From the NCBI RefSeq assembly GCF_004340965.1, contig NZ_SLYA01000009.1, positions 19,680 through 83,679 of the forward strand: a DNA stretch of 64,000 nucleotides, read 5' to 3'. Under the pieces are notes generated by a model. It was not told where the DNA came from. It was given only the letters and a program-made list of their open reading frames with translations, and did no database searches. How positions within the stretch are numbered: position 1 is the first letter of the stretch; each line of letters begins with the position of its first letter. Below, one piece after another: positions 1 to 7,367 of this stretch. The position numbers were made by a program, and so were the translations under genes. This DNA comes from Sphingomonas sp. PP-CE-1A-559 (lineage in GTDB: Bacteria; Pseudomonadota; Alphaproteobacteria; Sphingomonadales; Sphingomonadaceae).

Positions 1-27
1 GGGAGCGGCTCGTCCTGTCTCGTAAAA

Positions 28-297
28 TTACATGCCGTTCGACAGGTTCGTGTCGGGATCATTCGTTCGCATGTCTTCAGCCTGATTTTGACCGGTTGCG
101 CGAACGGCGTCGGCCTTGTTCTCCAGACGATCCTCAACTGCTTCGTTATCGACCCGGTCCGCGGCATCCTCGAGGTTATCTGCAACCGCTTCGGTGTTGG
201 ATTCGATCTTGTCTGCGGCCTGTTCGCGTGGGCTGGAGTTGCAGGCCGAAAGCGAGACGAGCCCTGCTGCAATCGCGATTACGAATGTCTTCTTCAT
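28..297 (-). CDS. Small secreted lipoprotein, Asp/Glu-rich
   Basis: The 89-aa product begins MKKTFVIAIAAGLVSLSAC, a lipoprotein signal peptide whose lipobox LSAC predicts lipidation at Cys19. The mature part is acidic and rich in Ala, Glu, Asp and Asn, with helix-like repeats such as KIESNTEAVADNLEDAADR. It could be a small coiled-coil or stress-type envelope lipoprotein. An upstream in-frame start would add 26 residues ahead of the signal peptide; I reject it because the internal ATG is preceded by a good AGGGG ribosome site and starts the signal peptide cleanly. Function unknown. It is transcribed in the same direction as the AI-2E-type gene upstream. Confidence 0.75.
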   Translation of the reverse strand: MKKTFVIAIAAGLVSLSACNSSPREQAADKIESNTEAVADNLEDAADRVDNEAVEDRLENKADAVRATGQNQAEDMRTNDPDTNLSNGM

Positions 298-387
298 TTT
301 CGATCCCCTGTTTTTGACTGCGTGTTCTTGTGGCGTAATCGCTGACCGGAGGCTTTGTTCCTGTTCGTTAGGCACTTCACCTCGTCG

Positions 388-1401
388 TTACGACGACAAC
401 AGCTTGGCGATCCAGCGGCTGCGATCGAACTGGGCGCAGATCATGACGATCGCCGCGGTCAGCGGCACCGCGATCAGTGCGCCGGCGATGCCCCATACCC
501 AGCTCCAGAACGTCATCGCGACGATGATAGCCAGCGGCGACAGCGACAGCTGCTTGCCCTGCAGGATCGGGTAGACGACGTTGCTGATCGTCATCTGCAG
601 GACCACGAATCCTGCGAACACCAGCAACGGCATCTGCCACCCGCCGAACTGGATGAACGCGAAGAGCACAGGCGGGACGATGCCGACAATGTTGCCGATG
701 ACGGGGACGAAATTGAGCAGGAAGTTGAGGATGCCCCAGACCAGCACCAGCTCGAGCCCCGTCATCCACGACCATAAAGATGACGCGACGCCGGTCAGGA
801 TGCTGGTCGCGAGCGTGGTGCCGAGATAGCGGCGGATCTGGCCGGAAATCTTTTCGCCGACCTCGAGCATGTCGCGTCGCGCACCGCCCTCGAACATCTC
901 GTACAGCTTGCGCCGAAGCCGTGGCACTTCGGGCAGGCCGAGCATCACCACGATGCCGATGAAGCCGACATAGGTGACGAAGGCGTAGACGCCGCTCGCC
1001 AGCATCTGGACCAGCATCGTGATCCGCTGCCGGTTGATCGTCCCGGCGATCGGCACGCCGCGATCCGCCGCCCAAGTGGCGAGGTGGTTATAACCGCGCT
1101 CGAGACCTGCCCATTGCGAGGCAACCGCGCCGATCACCTGACCGACCGACAGGTACACCGCCGCGGCGAACGCTCCGAGGATCGTGACCAGCGACAGGAG
1201 GGTCAGCGTATAGGCGACCCAGGAGGGCATGAACCGCGCAAGCCAGCGTTTCAGGGGCCAGAGCGCGGCGACGATGATTGCGGCAAAGGCGATCGGCATG
1301 ATGACCGCAAAGCCGATGCGCAGCGCGGCGATCAGCAGGATCGCGGTGATGATGCCGAGCAGGCGGTTGCGGTAGCGGTCCTGCACGGGGATGTCGGTCA
1401 T
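388..1401 (-). CDS. AI-2E family transporter (PerM/TqsA-like membrane protein)
   Basis: The 337-aa polytopic protein has the usual family architecture: hydrophobic segments near residues 14-45 and 60-90, a soluble middle, then a C-terminal block of helices carrying PVIGNIVGIVPP and the downstream ISNVVYPILQGKQLSLSP region. Those two motifs are typical of the AI-2E/PerM/UPF0118 exporter family. Members export small molecules or ions across the inner membrane; the substrate cannot be told from sequence. Its start codon overlaps the stop of the upstream YihY-like gene by four bases (ATGA type), so the two are almost certainly co-transcribed and translationally coupled. Confidence 0.85.
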   Translation of the reverse strand: MTDIPVQDRYRNRLLGIITAILLIAALRIGFAVIMPIAFAAIIVAALWPLKRWLARFMPSWVAYTLTLLSLVTILGAFAAAVYLSVGQVIGAVASQWAGLERGYNHLATWAADRGVPIAGTINRQRITMLVQMLASGVYAFVTYVGFIGIVVMLGLPEVPRLRRKLYEMFEGGARRDMLEVGEKISGQIRRYLGTTLATSILTGVASSLWSWMTGLELVLVWGILNFLLNFVPVIGNIVGIVPPVLFAFIQFGGWQMPLLVFAGFVVLQMTISNVVYPILQGKQLSLSPLAIIVAMTFWSWVWGIAGALIAVPLTAAIVMICAQFDRSRWIAKLLSS

Positions 1402-2333
1402 TCGTCACGTTCCTTTATGTGTTCGCCGGCATGGCACATGGCTTCGGCATTGAGGCGCGCGCCCAGCAGAAGGGCCCAGGCCGACACCATCAGCCAGAGC
1501 ATCAGCACCACGACCGCGGATAGCGAGCCATAGGTGTCGTCGAAGCGCGCGAACCGCGCGACATAGGCGCGAAACATCATCGTCGCGGTCAGCCAAAGGG
1601 CAACGCCGGCGATCGTGCCGGGCAGGGCGCTGCGCCACGCGATAGCCTCCGACGCCGGGGCATAGCGATACAGGATGATCAGGCCGCCACCTGCGCCGAG
1701 CGTCAACGAACCGAACAGCGTGATCGCCGACGCCAGCCGGGCACCCGGCAGTCCGTCGGGAACATAGCTCTGGAGGAAAGTGAGGACGGACAGTGAGATA
1801 AGCGCTGTCAGTACGAGCGCGGCGCAGCTCAGGACTACGATCGTCGACACCAGTTGTCGGCGCAGTCCGCTACGCTCGCGTTCGATCCGATAGGCTAGGT
1901 TGATTCCGTGAAGCAGCGACCGTCCCGCACGACGCGCACTGAACAGCGCGATCCCGAGCGACACGATCAGCGTGACGATCCCGTCGCGACCGCTGGCAAG
2001 TCCGCGGTTCAGGTTCGCGGCCACCAAATGCTGTGCGCTGACCGGCAGGATGGCGACGATCCTGTCCATATTGTCGGCGACTGCGGTTGGTGGAACCACC
2101 ATGCCATAAACGCCCGCAATGACGCCGGCGAGCGGGATCATCGCCAGGAAGGCGGCAAACGCGATCGAACTCGCCGCGATGCCGAAATCGTCACGCAGCG
2201 CGCTACGGACCGTTCGGACCGATAGCACAGTCCACAGCCCGATCCGACCAAGCGCTTGGGTAGACATCTTGACACGCAGCAGACGAAAGCCGGCACGAAG
2301 GATTTGGCTACCCTTCAAGTCCGTAGCCATCAT
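1398..2333 (-). CDS. YihY/virulence factor BrkB family membrane protein
   Basis: The 311-aa product has about six hydrophobic segments and the family pattern: an N-terminal stretch FGIAASSIAFAAFLAMIPLAGVIAGVYG, the Ala-rich FSARRAGRSLLHGINLAYRIE block, and a C-terminal YGSLSAVVVLMLWLMVSAW segment. This matches the BrkB/YihY family (once thought to be RNase BN), inner-membrane proteins of uncertain function. It heads a two-gene unit with the AI-2E-type gene, overlapping by four bases. The start MMATDLKGS lies at 2333; the second ATG is equally possible. Confidence 0.85.
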   Translation of the reverse strand: MMATDLKGSQILRAGFRLLRVKMSTQALGRIGLWTVLSVRTVRSALRDDFGIAASSIAFAAFLAMIPLAGVIAGVYGMVVPPTAVADNMDRIVAILPVSAQHLVAANLNRGLASGRDGIVTLIVSLGIALFSARRAGRSLLHGINLAYRIERERSGLRRQLVSTIVVLSCAALVLTALISLSVLTFLQSYVPDGLPGARLASAITLFGSLTLGAGGGLIILYRYAPASEAIAWRSALPGTIAGVALWLTATMMFRAYVARFARFDDTYGSLSAVVVLMLWLMVSAWALLLGARLNAEAMCHAGEHIKERDE

Positions 2334-3179
2334 GGGTCAGTATTTCCGGTCCAGGGATCAGCCGTGAAGCCGCGGCAGGAAAGATCGATCACGGTCAGCT
2401 CCACGTTGCTCCGGCATACCGTTCGAGATGGGGACGGGGTTCCGCGCAATCGTTAGCATCGTCGTCACCTACCGCAGTCCATTTGTGAGGAGGGCCAAAG
2501 TCGTTCTCGGGGTGCAACGAGCGCCCTTCAACCAGCGGTCGCGCGTCGGAAGGCAGCGCTCGCAGAATCATCCCGCGGTTGATGGGCCGAAGGGGCGTCG
2601 GCATATTTCGCGCAGGCGGAACTCGACCGCCCGTTCCGGAGATGATCGCTTTTATTGATGCTCACCGCGATGCCTTTGGGTCGGGCCGATCTGCCGTGTC
2701 CTGCTGATCGCCCCATCCACCTATTACGAGCACGTCGCGCAGCGACAGGACCCATCGCGTCTGCCGGCACGCGCGTGAGGATCTGATCCTCAAGCCCGAG
2801 ACTGGTCGCGTGGCTTGAAATCACACAAATGGTGATCCCTGCGGGAATCGAACCCGTGCTTCAGCCGTGGACCCGTAAAACTCTTTGTTATCAACGCCGG
2901 TTTCCCGATTGGCCCTCATTGTTAATTCAATAAGATTCAATGACTTACGGGGGACTGGTGCATCGGTCGCGGTCGCGGTTCGAGTGCAGGTGGCGGGAAC
3001 CCAGGCGAGGACAATGACTTCGCCACCTCAATAAGTGGAGGAATAACAGGAGGACGCGGTTCGAAGGCGTAATGGCGGGGTTGGGGGCTCCAACCCGACA
3101 TTGCCCCTCTCCAATCGCTAAAACATTCCATCCTGCTTTATGATATAGAAATGTCAGATACGCTGGCCTAACAAGTGTT
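2334..3179. other. 846-bp gap without a convincing gene
   Basis: Only short open frames with no recognisable domain or ribosome site occur here. The one recognisable item is a tRNA 3'-end-like fragment at 2830-2857, followed by AT-rich sequence towards 3180. Confidence 0.6.
2830..2857 (-). other. tRNA 3'-end-like fragment (possible att remnant)
   Basis: Read on the minus strand the 28 bases comprise a T-arm (ACGGG, loop TTCGATT, CCCGC; four of five stem pairs form), then AGGGATC as the 3' acceptor strand, then ACCA. No matching 5' acceptor (GATCCCT), D-arm or anticodon arm is found in the 90 bases upstream, so this is not a complete tRNA. Such 3' ends are commonly left as attachment-site copies by integrative elements. 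It could also be the end of a tmRNA piece, which I cannot exclude. Confidence 0.45.
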
Positions 3180-3494
3180 ATGTTCAGCGCAGATTTCGAA
3201 GCCGCGAAGACAGGTCAGCGTGGCGCGGCCCGATCAGCGATCGGCTTAGATGCCGAGCTTGATGGCTTGCATCGCACGTTGTGCCGAGTTTCGGATATTT
3301 CAGTCAGTGGTGCACGGCTCAGGACGTACTCCGCACTTAAGGTCGGTTCTGTCATCTGGTTGACCCTCCCGTTGGTAGGACGAGTGTCGGCAACCGTGAA
3401 ATGGGCAGATGAGTACAATTCGGGCTGCCAGTTTGCCGAACCGCTGGAGCCTGCGATGATCGAGGCTTTGCTGGTGGAAGCGGGGCGGAAGTAG
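3180..3494 (+). CDS. PilZ domain protein (c-di-GMP-binding type)
   Basis: The 104-aa protein is a single PilZ-like domain. It shows the D-x-S-x-x-G type motif (SDISVSGARLRT, about residues 37-48), the strand GSVIWLTLP, and the closing ATVKWADEYNSGCQFAEPL that ends PilZ domains in alphaproteobacteria. The N-terminal Arg-rich part could provide the RxxxR half of the c-di-GMP site, but it is not a clean match, so ligand binding is inferred. PilZ proteins often tie c-di-GMP to motility or EPS production; no neighbour here states its partner. It appears monocistronic. Confidence 0.8.
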   Translation: MFSADFEAAKTGQRGAARSAIGLDAELDGLHRTLCRVSDISVSGARLRTYSALKVGSVIWLTLPLVGRVSATVKWADEYNSGCQFAEPLEPAMIEALLVEAGRK

Positions 3495-3569
3495 GTGTCG
3501 TGCTGACAGGTCAGGTGCCAGTATGTCATTTGCCTCGTTGAAAACGACGGGCGATAAGTTCGTCTCTGC

Positions 3570-3959
3570 TTATCTCAGGCGCCCCCGCACGTCGTCAGCG
3601 CTAGGGAAGTCGGCAATGCGACGAACGAACGATCCGTACATCCTAAGCGGGTCACTGCCGTCGGGTAGCGTGTAGATCGTGGACGATGACAGAACGTCCG
3701 TCGCCGGGTCGAAAACAGACTGCCCATTGCTCAGCGTGATCGTCGTCTTAAACGGAATTGTACGATGGAAGGTGATGACCACCCGATCGCCCTCAATATT
3801 GTACGTGCCCACCACCTCGGCCGCCTCACCGACTCTTATTTCCCCAGCGCGTAGAACGAAAAAGTTCATGGCCGTTCGATCGAGCGACTGTTCTTCCTCG
3901 AGATAAAACCATTCGCCTCTCAGGGCATCTTCAGTGATCGTCGCTATCCTTGCTCCCAT
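3570..3959 (-). CDS. Hypothetical protein
   Basis: I do not recognise the family. From the chosen ATG the product is 129 aa, starting MGARIATITEDALRGEWF. It has alternating beta-strand character (GDRVVITFHRTIPFKTTITL, SSSTIYTLPDGSDPLRMYG) and no signal peptide or membrane segment, suggesting a small beta-rich soluble protein. An in-frame ATG nine bases upstream (3968) is an alternative, and the open frame runs to 4061, where it would overlap the divergent small gene at 4012. The shorter start avoids that overlap. Confidence 0.5.
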   Translation of the reverse strand: MGARIATITEDALRGEWFYLEEEQSLDRTAMNFFVLRAGEIRVGEAAEVVGTYNIEGDRVVITFHRTIPFKTTITLSNGQSVFDPATDVLSSSTIYTLPDGSDPLRMYGSFVRRIADFPSADDVRGRLR

Positions 3960-4011
3960 GCCGATCATTCTATGAACTCGCGGACGGAAACGGAAGGCGT
4001 AGGTTCCCGCA

Positions 4012-4269
4012 ATGACTGACTTTGATGGTTCCCTAGATCTCGAACTGAGTGTGGCGTGCAACCGCCTTGCTGCTTGGGTTGGGCCGTTGCCCGAAGGGCA
4101 AGTGATCGATCCTGCGTCTGGCCTGACAGAGCGCGACCTAGCGATGATCCTACGCCGCCTTTATGCGACGCGAGAATACGCCCCAAGCAAGACCGCTACC
4201 GGGAATGAGGCCGAGGACCGCTACGGTAGGCTATCCGTGCCAGTCATAAAGAAGGGGCCATGGGCATGA
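4012..4269 (+). CDS. Small hypothetical protein
   Basis: The 85-aa frame encodes an acidic, helix-prone protein (MTDFDGSLDLELSVACNRL, then LTERDLAMILRRLYATREYA) with natural-looking composition, arranged divergently from the hypothetical gene at 3570. There is no recognised domain, signal or membrane segment. No strong ribosome site precedes the ATG. It reads as a real small conserved protein rather than a shadow frame, but this is a judgement from composition only. Confidence 0.4.
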   Translation: MTDFDGSLDLELSVACNRLAAWVGPLPEGQVIDPASGLTERDLAMILRRLYATREYAPSKTATGNEAEDRYGRLSVPVIKKGPWA

Positions 4270-4656
4270 TCAAATGGGTCGACACGCACGACGGCAGGTA
4301 AGTCGATATCCGACACCGACCTTTAAAGCCTCTACGCCGTGGGCGGCAGCAGGTGCGACATGGAAGACGGCGTCTCGCGAATGGTTGTTGCGGCGCAACA
4401 GGCGCTGCCGCTACTATGGACCGTCGCGGCGGGCATCTTACACCGTGCTCGTCACACGCGTTCGTCGCGGCATTGTTTCATTTTGAGAATCAGCGGGTAT
4501 TGCCTACCGTATAGGTAAGTGTCAGTATTGTGACATCGCAGCGGGTTGAGCATTCCCAAGACGCCTCCCCGCTGCGGTGCTTCCGGTTTCTATGCAGGAC
4601 TGCCGCATGAAGCGATTCTATTTGCCAGACGGCGCTCGATAGCGGTAACTCCCTGT
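4270..4656. other. 387-bp gap
   Basis: No supported gene. Immediately downstream of the 4012 frame a short reading MIKWVDTHDGR stops after 11 codons, which could be a decayed start of something, but nothing after it is recognisable. The last part is the leader of the secreted-protein gene at 4657. Confidence 0.5.
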
Positions 4657-5244
4657 ATGGGAACCTTTTTAAAGCTGGCTGCCGCTTTCCTCGCATGGAG
4701 TTTCACCGCGGTTCCTGCGCAGGCCGCAGTGACGATTACGTTCTGGAGCCACGAGCTTGGCAACAGCTTCCCCCATGCATTTTTCACGTTGCGCGGAATA
4801 CCCGATGTTGGTGGCGCGCCGGTTGATACGAATGTCGGGTTCACTGCTAAATCGGTCTCGCCAGCACTCTTGATGGGGCCCGTTGCGGGAAAGCTCGACA
4901 TTGCCAAGCCAGGGTACATTGCTGGCAGTGATGCACAATTCTCAGTTGTGATGAGCGATGCACAGTATGGAGCGGTGCTGCGGTTGGTCGATGCGTGGAG
5001 CGAGGGGAAGCCCGACAGCGTGTATCGCCTATCAGATCACAACTGTGTGACCTTCGTGAAGGAAGCGGCGCGGATCGTTGGGCTTACAGGGCTCGACCAG
5101 CCGAAGCTGATGAAGAAACCTAGATCGTATCTGAAGGCCGTACAGGCTGGGAATGCCGGCCGCATCACGCCGCTTGGCCTTCACGGCAAGGCTTATCTTG
5201 CCAGTCTTGCTCCCGTCGCTCTGACTGCCGAGATGCCCAGGTGA
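4657..5244 (+). CDS. Secreted protein with a D-H-N-C motif, unknown family
   Basis: From ATG 4657 the 195-aa product has a clean Sec signal peptide (MGTFLKLAAAFLAWSFTA, cleavage near VPAQA-A), so it is exported. The mature part has the block TFWSHELGNSFPHAFFTLRG and a later SDHNCVTFVKEAARIVGL. A Cys following His/Asn and a His near the N-terminus recall papain-like or NlpC-like peptidase folds, but I cannot place the family. The open frame extends 37 codons upstream; that start is rejected because it would bury the signal peptide. A strong inverted repeat about 75 bases past the stop probably ends its transcript. Confidence 0.65.
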   Translation: MGTFLKLAAAFLAWSFTAVPAQAAVTITFWSHELGNSFPHAFFTLRGIPDVGGAPVDTNVGFTAKSVSPALLMGPVAGKLDIAKPGYIAGSDAQFSVVMSDAQYGAVLRLVDAWSEGKPDSVYRLSDHNCVTFVKEAARIVGLTGLDQPKLMKKPRSYLKAVQAGNAGRITPLGLHGKAYLASLAPVALTAEMPR

Positions 5245-5318
5245 ACTACCGTCGCGGTTGCTAAGCGGCTTAACCCTCCCCATGATTTGCCAGCCAAGGT
5301 CGTCCTCCGGCCTGGGCC

Positions 5319-5355
5319 GGCCCGCCTCGTGTTCTCTTGGCTATCGAGGCGGGCC
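5319..5355 (+). terminator. Strong GC-rich inverted repeat, probable terminator
   Basis: GGCCCGCCTCG (5319-5329) pairs perfectly with CGAGGCGGGCC (5345-5355) around a 15-base loop. It lies between the secreted-protein gene and the small membrane-peptide/SRAP pair. There is no U-run after it, so classic intrinsic termination is uncertain. Confidence 0.55.
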
Positions 5356-5488
5356 GTTACCGCGAAACCGGTTCGAGTTTTCCGCGTTGATTCAGTGCCA
5401 AGTATCCCCGGAAAGTGACTGCCGGCCCGCCCTTTGAGTAGCCCGGCAATCATAGACCTTGACCATTCTCAGCGATATCGGAACCATC

Positions 5489-5620
5489 ATGAATAACCCG
5501 CGCGAATGGTTTCAGCCGAAAGTAGTAGGGATCGGTTGGTCCCCTCGAACCTGGGAGGGTTGGGCGATCATTGTCTCCGTGATCGCGGTCGGCGCGCTTG
5601 TCGGTCGGGTGAACCTCTAA
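5489..5620 (+). CDS. 43-aa small membrane protein coupled to the SRAP gene
   Basis: The ORF encodes MNNPREWFQPKVVGIGWSPR, then TWEGWAIIVSVIAVGALVGR, then VNL: an N-terminal amphipathic part with Trp and Pro, then a single membrane helix. Its stop and the next start overlap as TAATG at 5618-5622, so translation of the SRAP gene is very likely coupled to it. I recognise the general pattern of short sphingomonad peptides with a W-G-W-A-I-type helix, but know no function. It is too short for normal gene-length cut-offs and easily missed. Confidence 0.65.
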   Translation: MNNPREWFQPKVVGIGWSPRTWEGWAIIVSVIAVGALVGRVNL

Positions 5621-6279
5621 TGTGTAATCGCGCCCGGTTCGACGGCGAGCCGGAAACCATCACTGAACGATTTAGTGCCGAATGGCTTGCCGCCAAGCCG
5701 ATGGACAACCGGTTCGATCCCAAGGAGCTGCGCCCGTTCGGGCGGGCGTACGTCGTGCGGAACGAAGCCGATCGCCGCGGGCTCGACGTGATGGAATGGG
5801 ACGTCCTGGCGGGGCAGGCGAAACAATCAAGCCGCAAGATTGCGCAGACCAACGTTCGCACCCTGCATCTGCCGCAGTGGCGGTCGTTGGTCACTGATCC
5901 GGCGAACCGCTGCCTCATCCCGCTAACAGAGTTTTGCGAATGGGCCCGCGAGCCGACCGACCTTGGAGACGGCAAGAAGCCTATCAAGGGGGAGATGTGG
6001 TTTGGAGTGACCGATCAGCCGGTGTTCGCGATCGCCGGTTTCTGGCGGCAGGTCAGCGAACAGCGATACTTCGCGATGGTCACTTGCGACGCGAACGAAC
6101 TGGTGGCGCCGATCCACCCCAAGGCGATGATCACGATCCTGCGGCCGGACGATCATGAGCGGTGGCTGACCGGTAGCTATGACGATGTCCTGTCGTTGCA
6201 GCGCCCATATCCTGCCGACCGAATGACGGTACGCGGGCCAGTGTTTCCGACGCGCACGCCGACGTCTCGGTTGATCTAA
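5620..6279 (+). CDS. SRAP/HMCES (YedK-like) abasic-site processing protein
   Basis: The 219-aa product starts MCNRARFD. Cys2 is the catalytic residue that becomes N-terminal after Met removal and crosslinks abasic sites in single-stranded DNA. Other family landmarks are the Asn/Arg segment QTNVRTLHLP, RCLIPLTEFCEWA (active-site Glu region) and IHPKAMITILRPDD (the His motif). The longer open frame upstream is rejected, since Cys must directly follow the initiator Met. Family members shield abasic sites from strand cleavage. Its proximity to umuDC suggests a local DNA-damage group, although no LexA box was seen directly upstream. Confidence 0.9.
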   Translation: MCNRARFDGEPETITERFSAEWLAAKPMDNRFDPKELRPFGRAYVVRNEADRRGLDVMEWDVLAGQAKQSSRKIAQTNVRTLHLPQWRSLVTDPANRCLIPLTEFCEWAREPTDLGDGKKPIKGEMWFGVTDQPVFAIAGFWRQVSEQRYFAMVTCDANELVAPIHPKAMITILRPDDHERWLTGSYDDVLSLQRPYPADRMTVRGPVFPTRTPTSRLI

Positions 6280-6300
6280 ATACGGTCAGCTTCGTCCGGC

Positions 6301-6645
6301 TCAGGTTTTAGCCAGACCAGATTGGGCCGGGTCGACCTTTATCTCCGTGTCGCTGGGTTCGAAGCGGATCGTCCAACGGGGATACCCTTCCGGCGAAACT
6401 TCAATGTCAGGCAAGCCGATCGGATCGGTACCTGTTTCGACCCAGCCAGCACCGTGGCACCGGTCGCATGCCATTCGCTTGCACCGGAAACTGACGAGAT
6501 CGATCTCGGTATTCCACTGCCCGCGGCCCTTGCAGACCGAGCACATGGCATCGAGGCTGCCGTTGCGGGGCTGGAGGGGTACGATGTCGAACGCATGCGG
6601 GCTGTCAGGTCCGTCGCAGTAAACGATATTGCTGGCGTGGGGCAT
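6301..6645 (-). CDS. Small protein with paired CxxCxGxG zinc-finger motifs
   Basis: The 114-aa protein contains CSVCKGRG and CDRCHGAG, two copies of the DnaJ-type cysteine-rich zinc-binding repeat, separated by about 20 residues. Flanking regions are beta-like and acidic (PRWTIRFEPSDTEIKVD). There is no J domain, signal peptide or membrane segment, so it is not a DnaJ chaperone, only a small zinc-ribbon-like protein. It converges with the SRAP gene, whose stop is about 20 bases away. Function unknown. Confidence 0.65.
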   Translation of the reverse strand: MPHASNIVYCDGPDSPHAFDIVPLQPRNGSLDAMCSVCKGRGQWNTEIDLVSFRCKRMACDRCHGAGWVETGTDPIGLPDIEVSPEGYPRWTIRFEPSDTEIKVDPAQSGLAKT

Positions 6646-6733
6646 GCGATCTCAATTCTAAGTTTCGTGCTCTAACGTCGGGTTTCGTCGTGCAGATCCC
6701 GTTACGCTGTCATCTCCCTCCGGAAAATTCGTC

Positions 6734-7261
6734 TTATCTACCGCCGTCTGAATGTTGTTCAGCTTCCGCCCAGGGTGTCAGCGCCAGCCGCTGCCGGAAC
6801 TCGTCCAGGCATTGGGCGCGACGCGTCGGCTCCTCATCGTGCAGGAAGCGCCGCATGTCGGCCTCGAGCCGGGCTGCAGCGGCAAAGCTCCCGTCTTTGG
6901 TCGGCGTCATCATTCCCCGGATCGCCGCGATGTCTTCTTTCAGCTGCTCCTGCTCGCTGTGAGTGAATGCATCACTGTCCACGATCAGCTTGGCCGACAT
7001 GATTGCCGTCATCATCGGGAAGGCAAAACCTGGACCGAAGTGCATGAGGAAGAGCGCTACCGCCCGACCCGTCTTCGTGACCGGGTAGATGTCGCCATAG
7101 CCGGTCGTGGTCGCCGTGGTGAATGCCCACCAGAATGAGTCGACCGCGTCATATTTACCCTCGGCAATCTCGAAAATGATCGCTGATGTAGTGACGGTGA
7201 CGAAGTAGATTACCGCGACGAGGAGAAACGATCGGCCCATTAGCGATGCGAGTTTCTTCAT
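6734..7261 (-). CDS. Two-TM potassium-type ion channel
   Basis: The 175-aa product has two membrane helices (residues about 9-30 and 66-90) flanking a pore loop with the selectivity-filter sequence TTTGYGDIYPVT, the hallmark of K+ channels. A cytosolic helical tail of about 85 residues (SEQEQLKEDIAAIRGM onward) follows and is probably an oligomerisation segment. No RCK/TrkA-N domain is present, so this is a minimal KcsA-like channel. The start chosen (MKKLASLMG) places the first helix at the N-terminus; the open frame extends 25 codons further into the region of the palindrome at 7315. Confidence 0.85.
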   Translation of the reverse strand: MKKLASLMGRSFLLVAVIYFVTVTTSAIIFEIAEGKYDAVDSFWWAFTTATTTGYGDIYPVTKTGRAVALFLMHFGPGFAFPMMTAIMSAKLIVDSDAFTHSEQEQLKEDIAAIRGMMTPTKDGSFAAAARLEADMRRFLHDEEPTRRAQCLDEFRQRLALTPWAEAEQHSDGGR

Positions 7262-7314
7262 AGCCCACCCTCGTTGGCGCCCGCCCCCGGACAACTGCGA
7301 TGAAGCGTATCGCT

Positions 7315-7346
7315 GTTCACGACATTGATCCACCAATGTCGTGAAC
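7315..7346. promoter_or_regulatory. Perfect 13-bp inverted repeat between umuC and the channel gene
   Basis: GTTCACGACATTG (7315-7327) and CAATGTCGTGAAC (7334-7346) pair perfectly around a 6-base loop. It lies 21 bases past the umuC-like stop and about 54 bases before the channel start, on the strand both genes use. It may be a terminator (no U-run seen) or an operator for the channel gene. Confidence 0.6.
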
Positions 7347-7367
7347 GTGCGCTTGAAGGGAATGCGA

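Noticed and set aside
377..1075. Long overlapping Arg/Asp-rich frame opposite/alongside the AI-2E-type gene
   Set aside because: Shadow frame of a high-GC gene; no ribosome site, no family resemblance, composition typical of out-of-frame GC codons.
2428..2824. Several 60-100 codon frames in the 2.3-3.2 kb gap
   Set aside because: No domain, no ribosome site, overlap each other on both strands.
2830..2930. Complete tRNA gene on the minus strand
   Set aside because: Only the T-arm and 3' acceptor with CCA are present; no pairing 5' acceptor, D-arm or anticodon arm upstream.
4274..4486. 70-codon frame after the small 4012 gene
   Set aside because: Basic, low-complexity composition and no ribosome site; probably chance.
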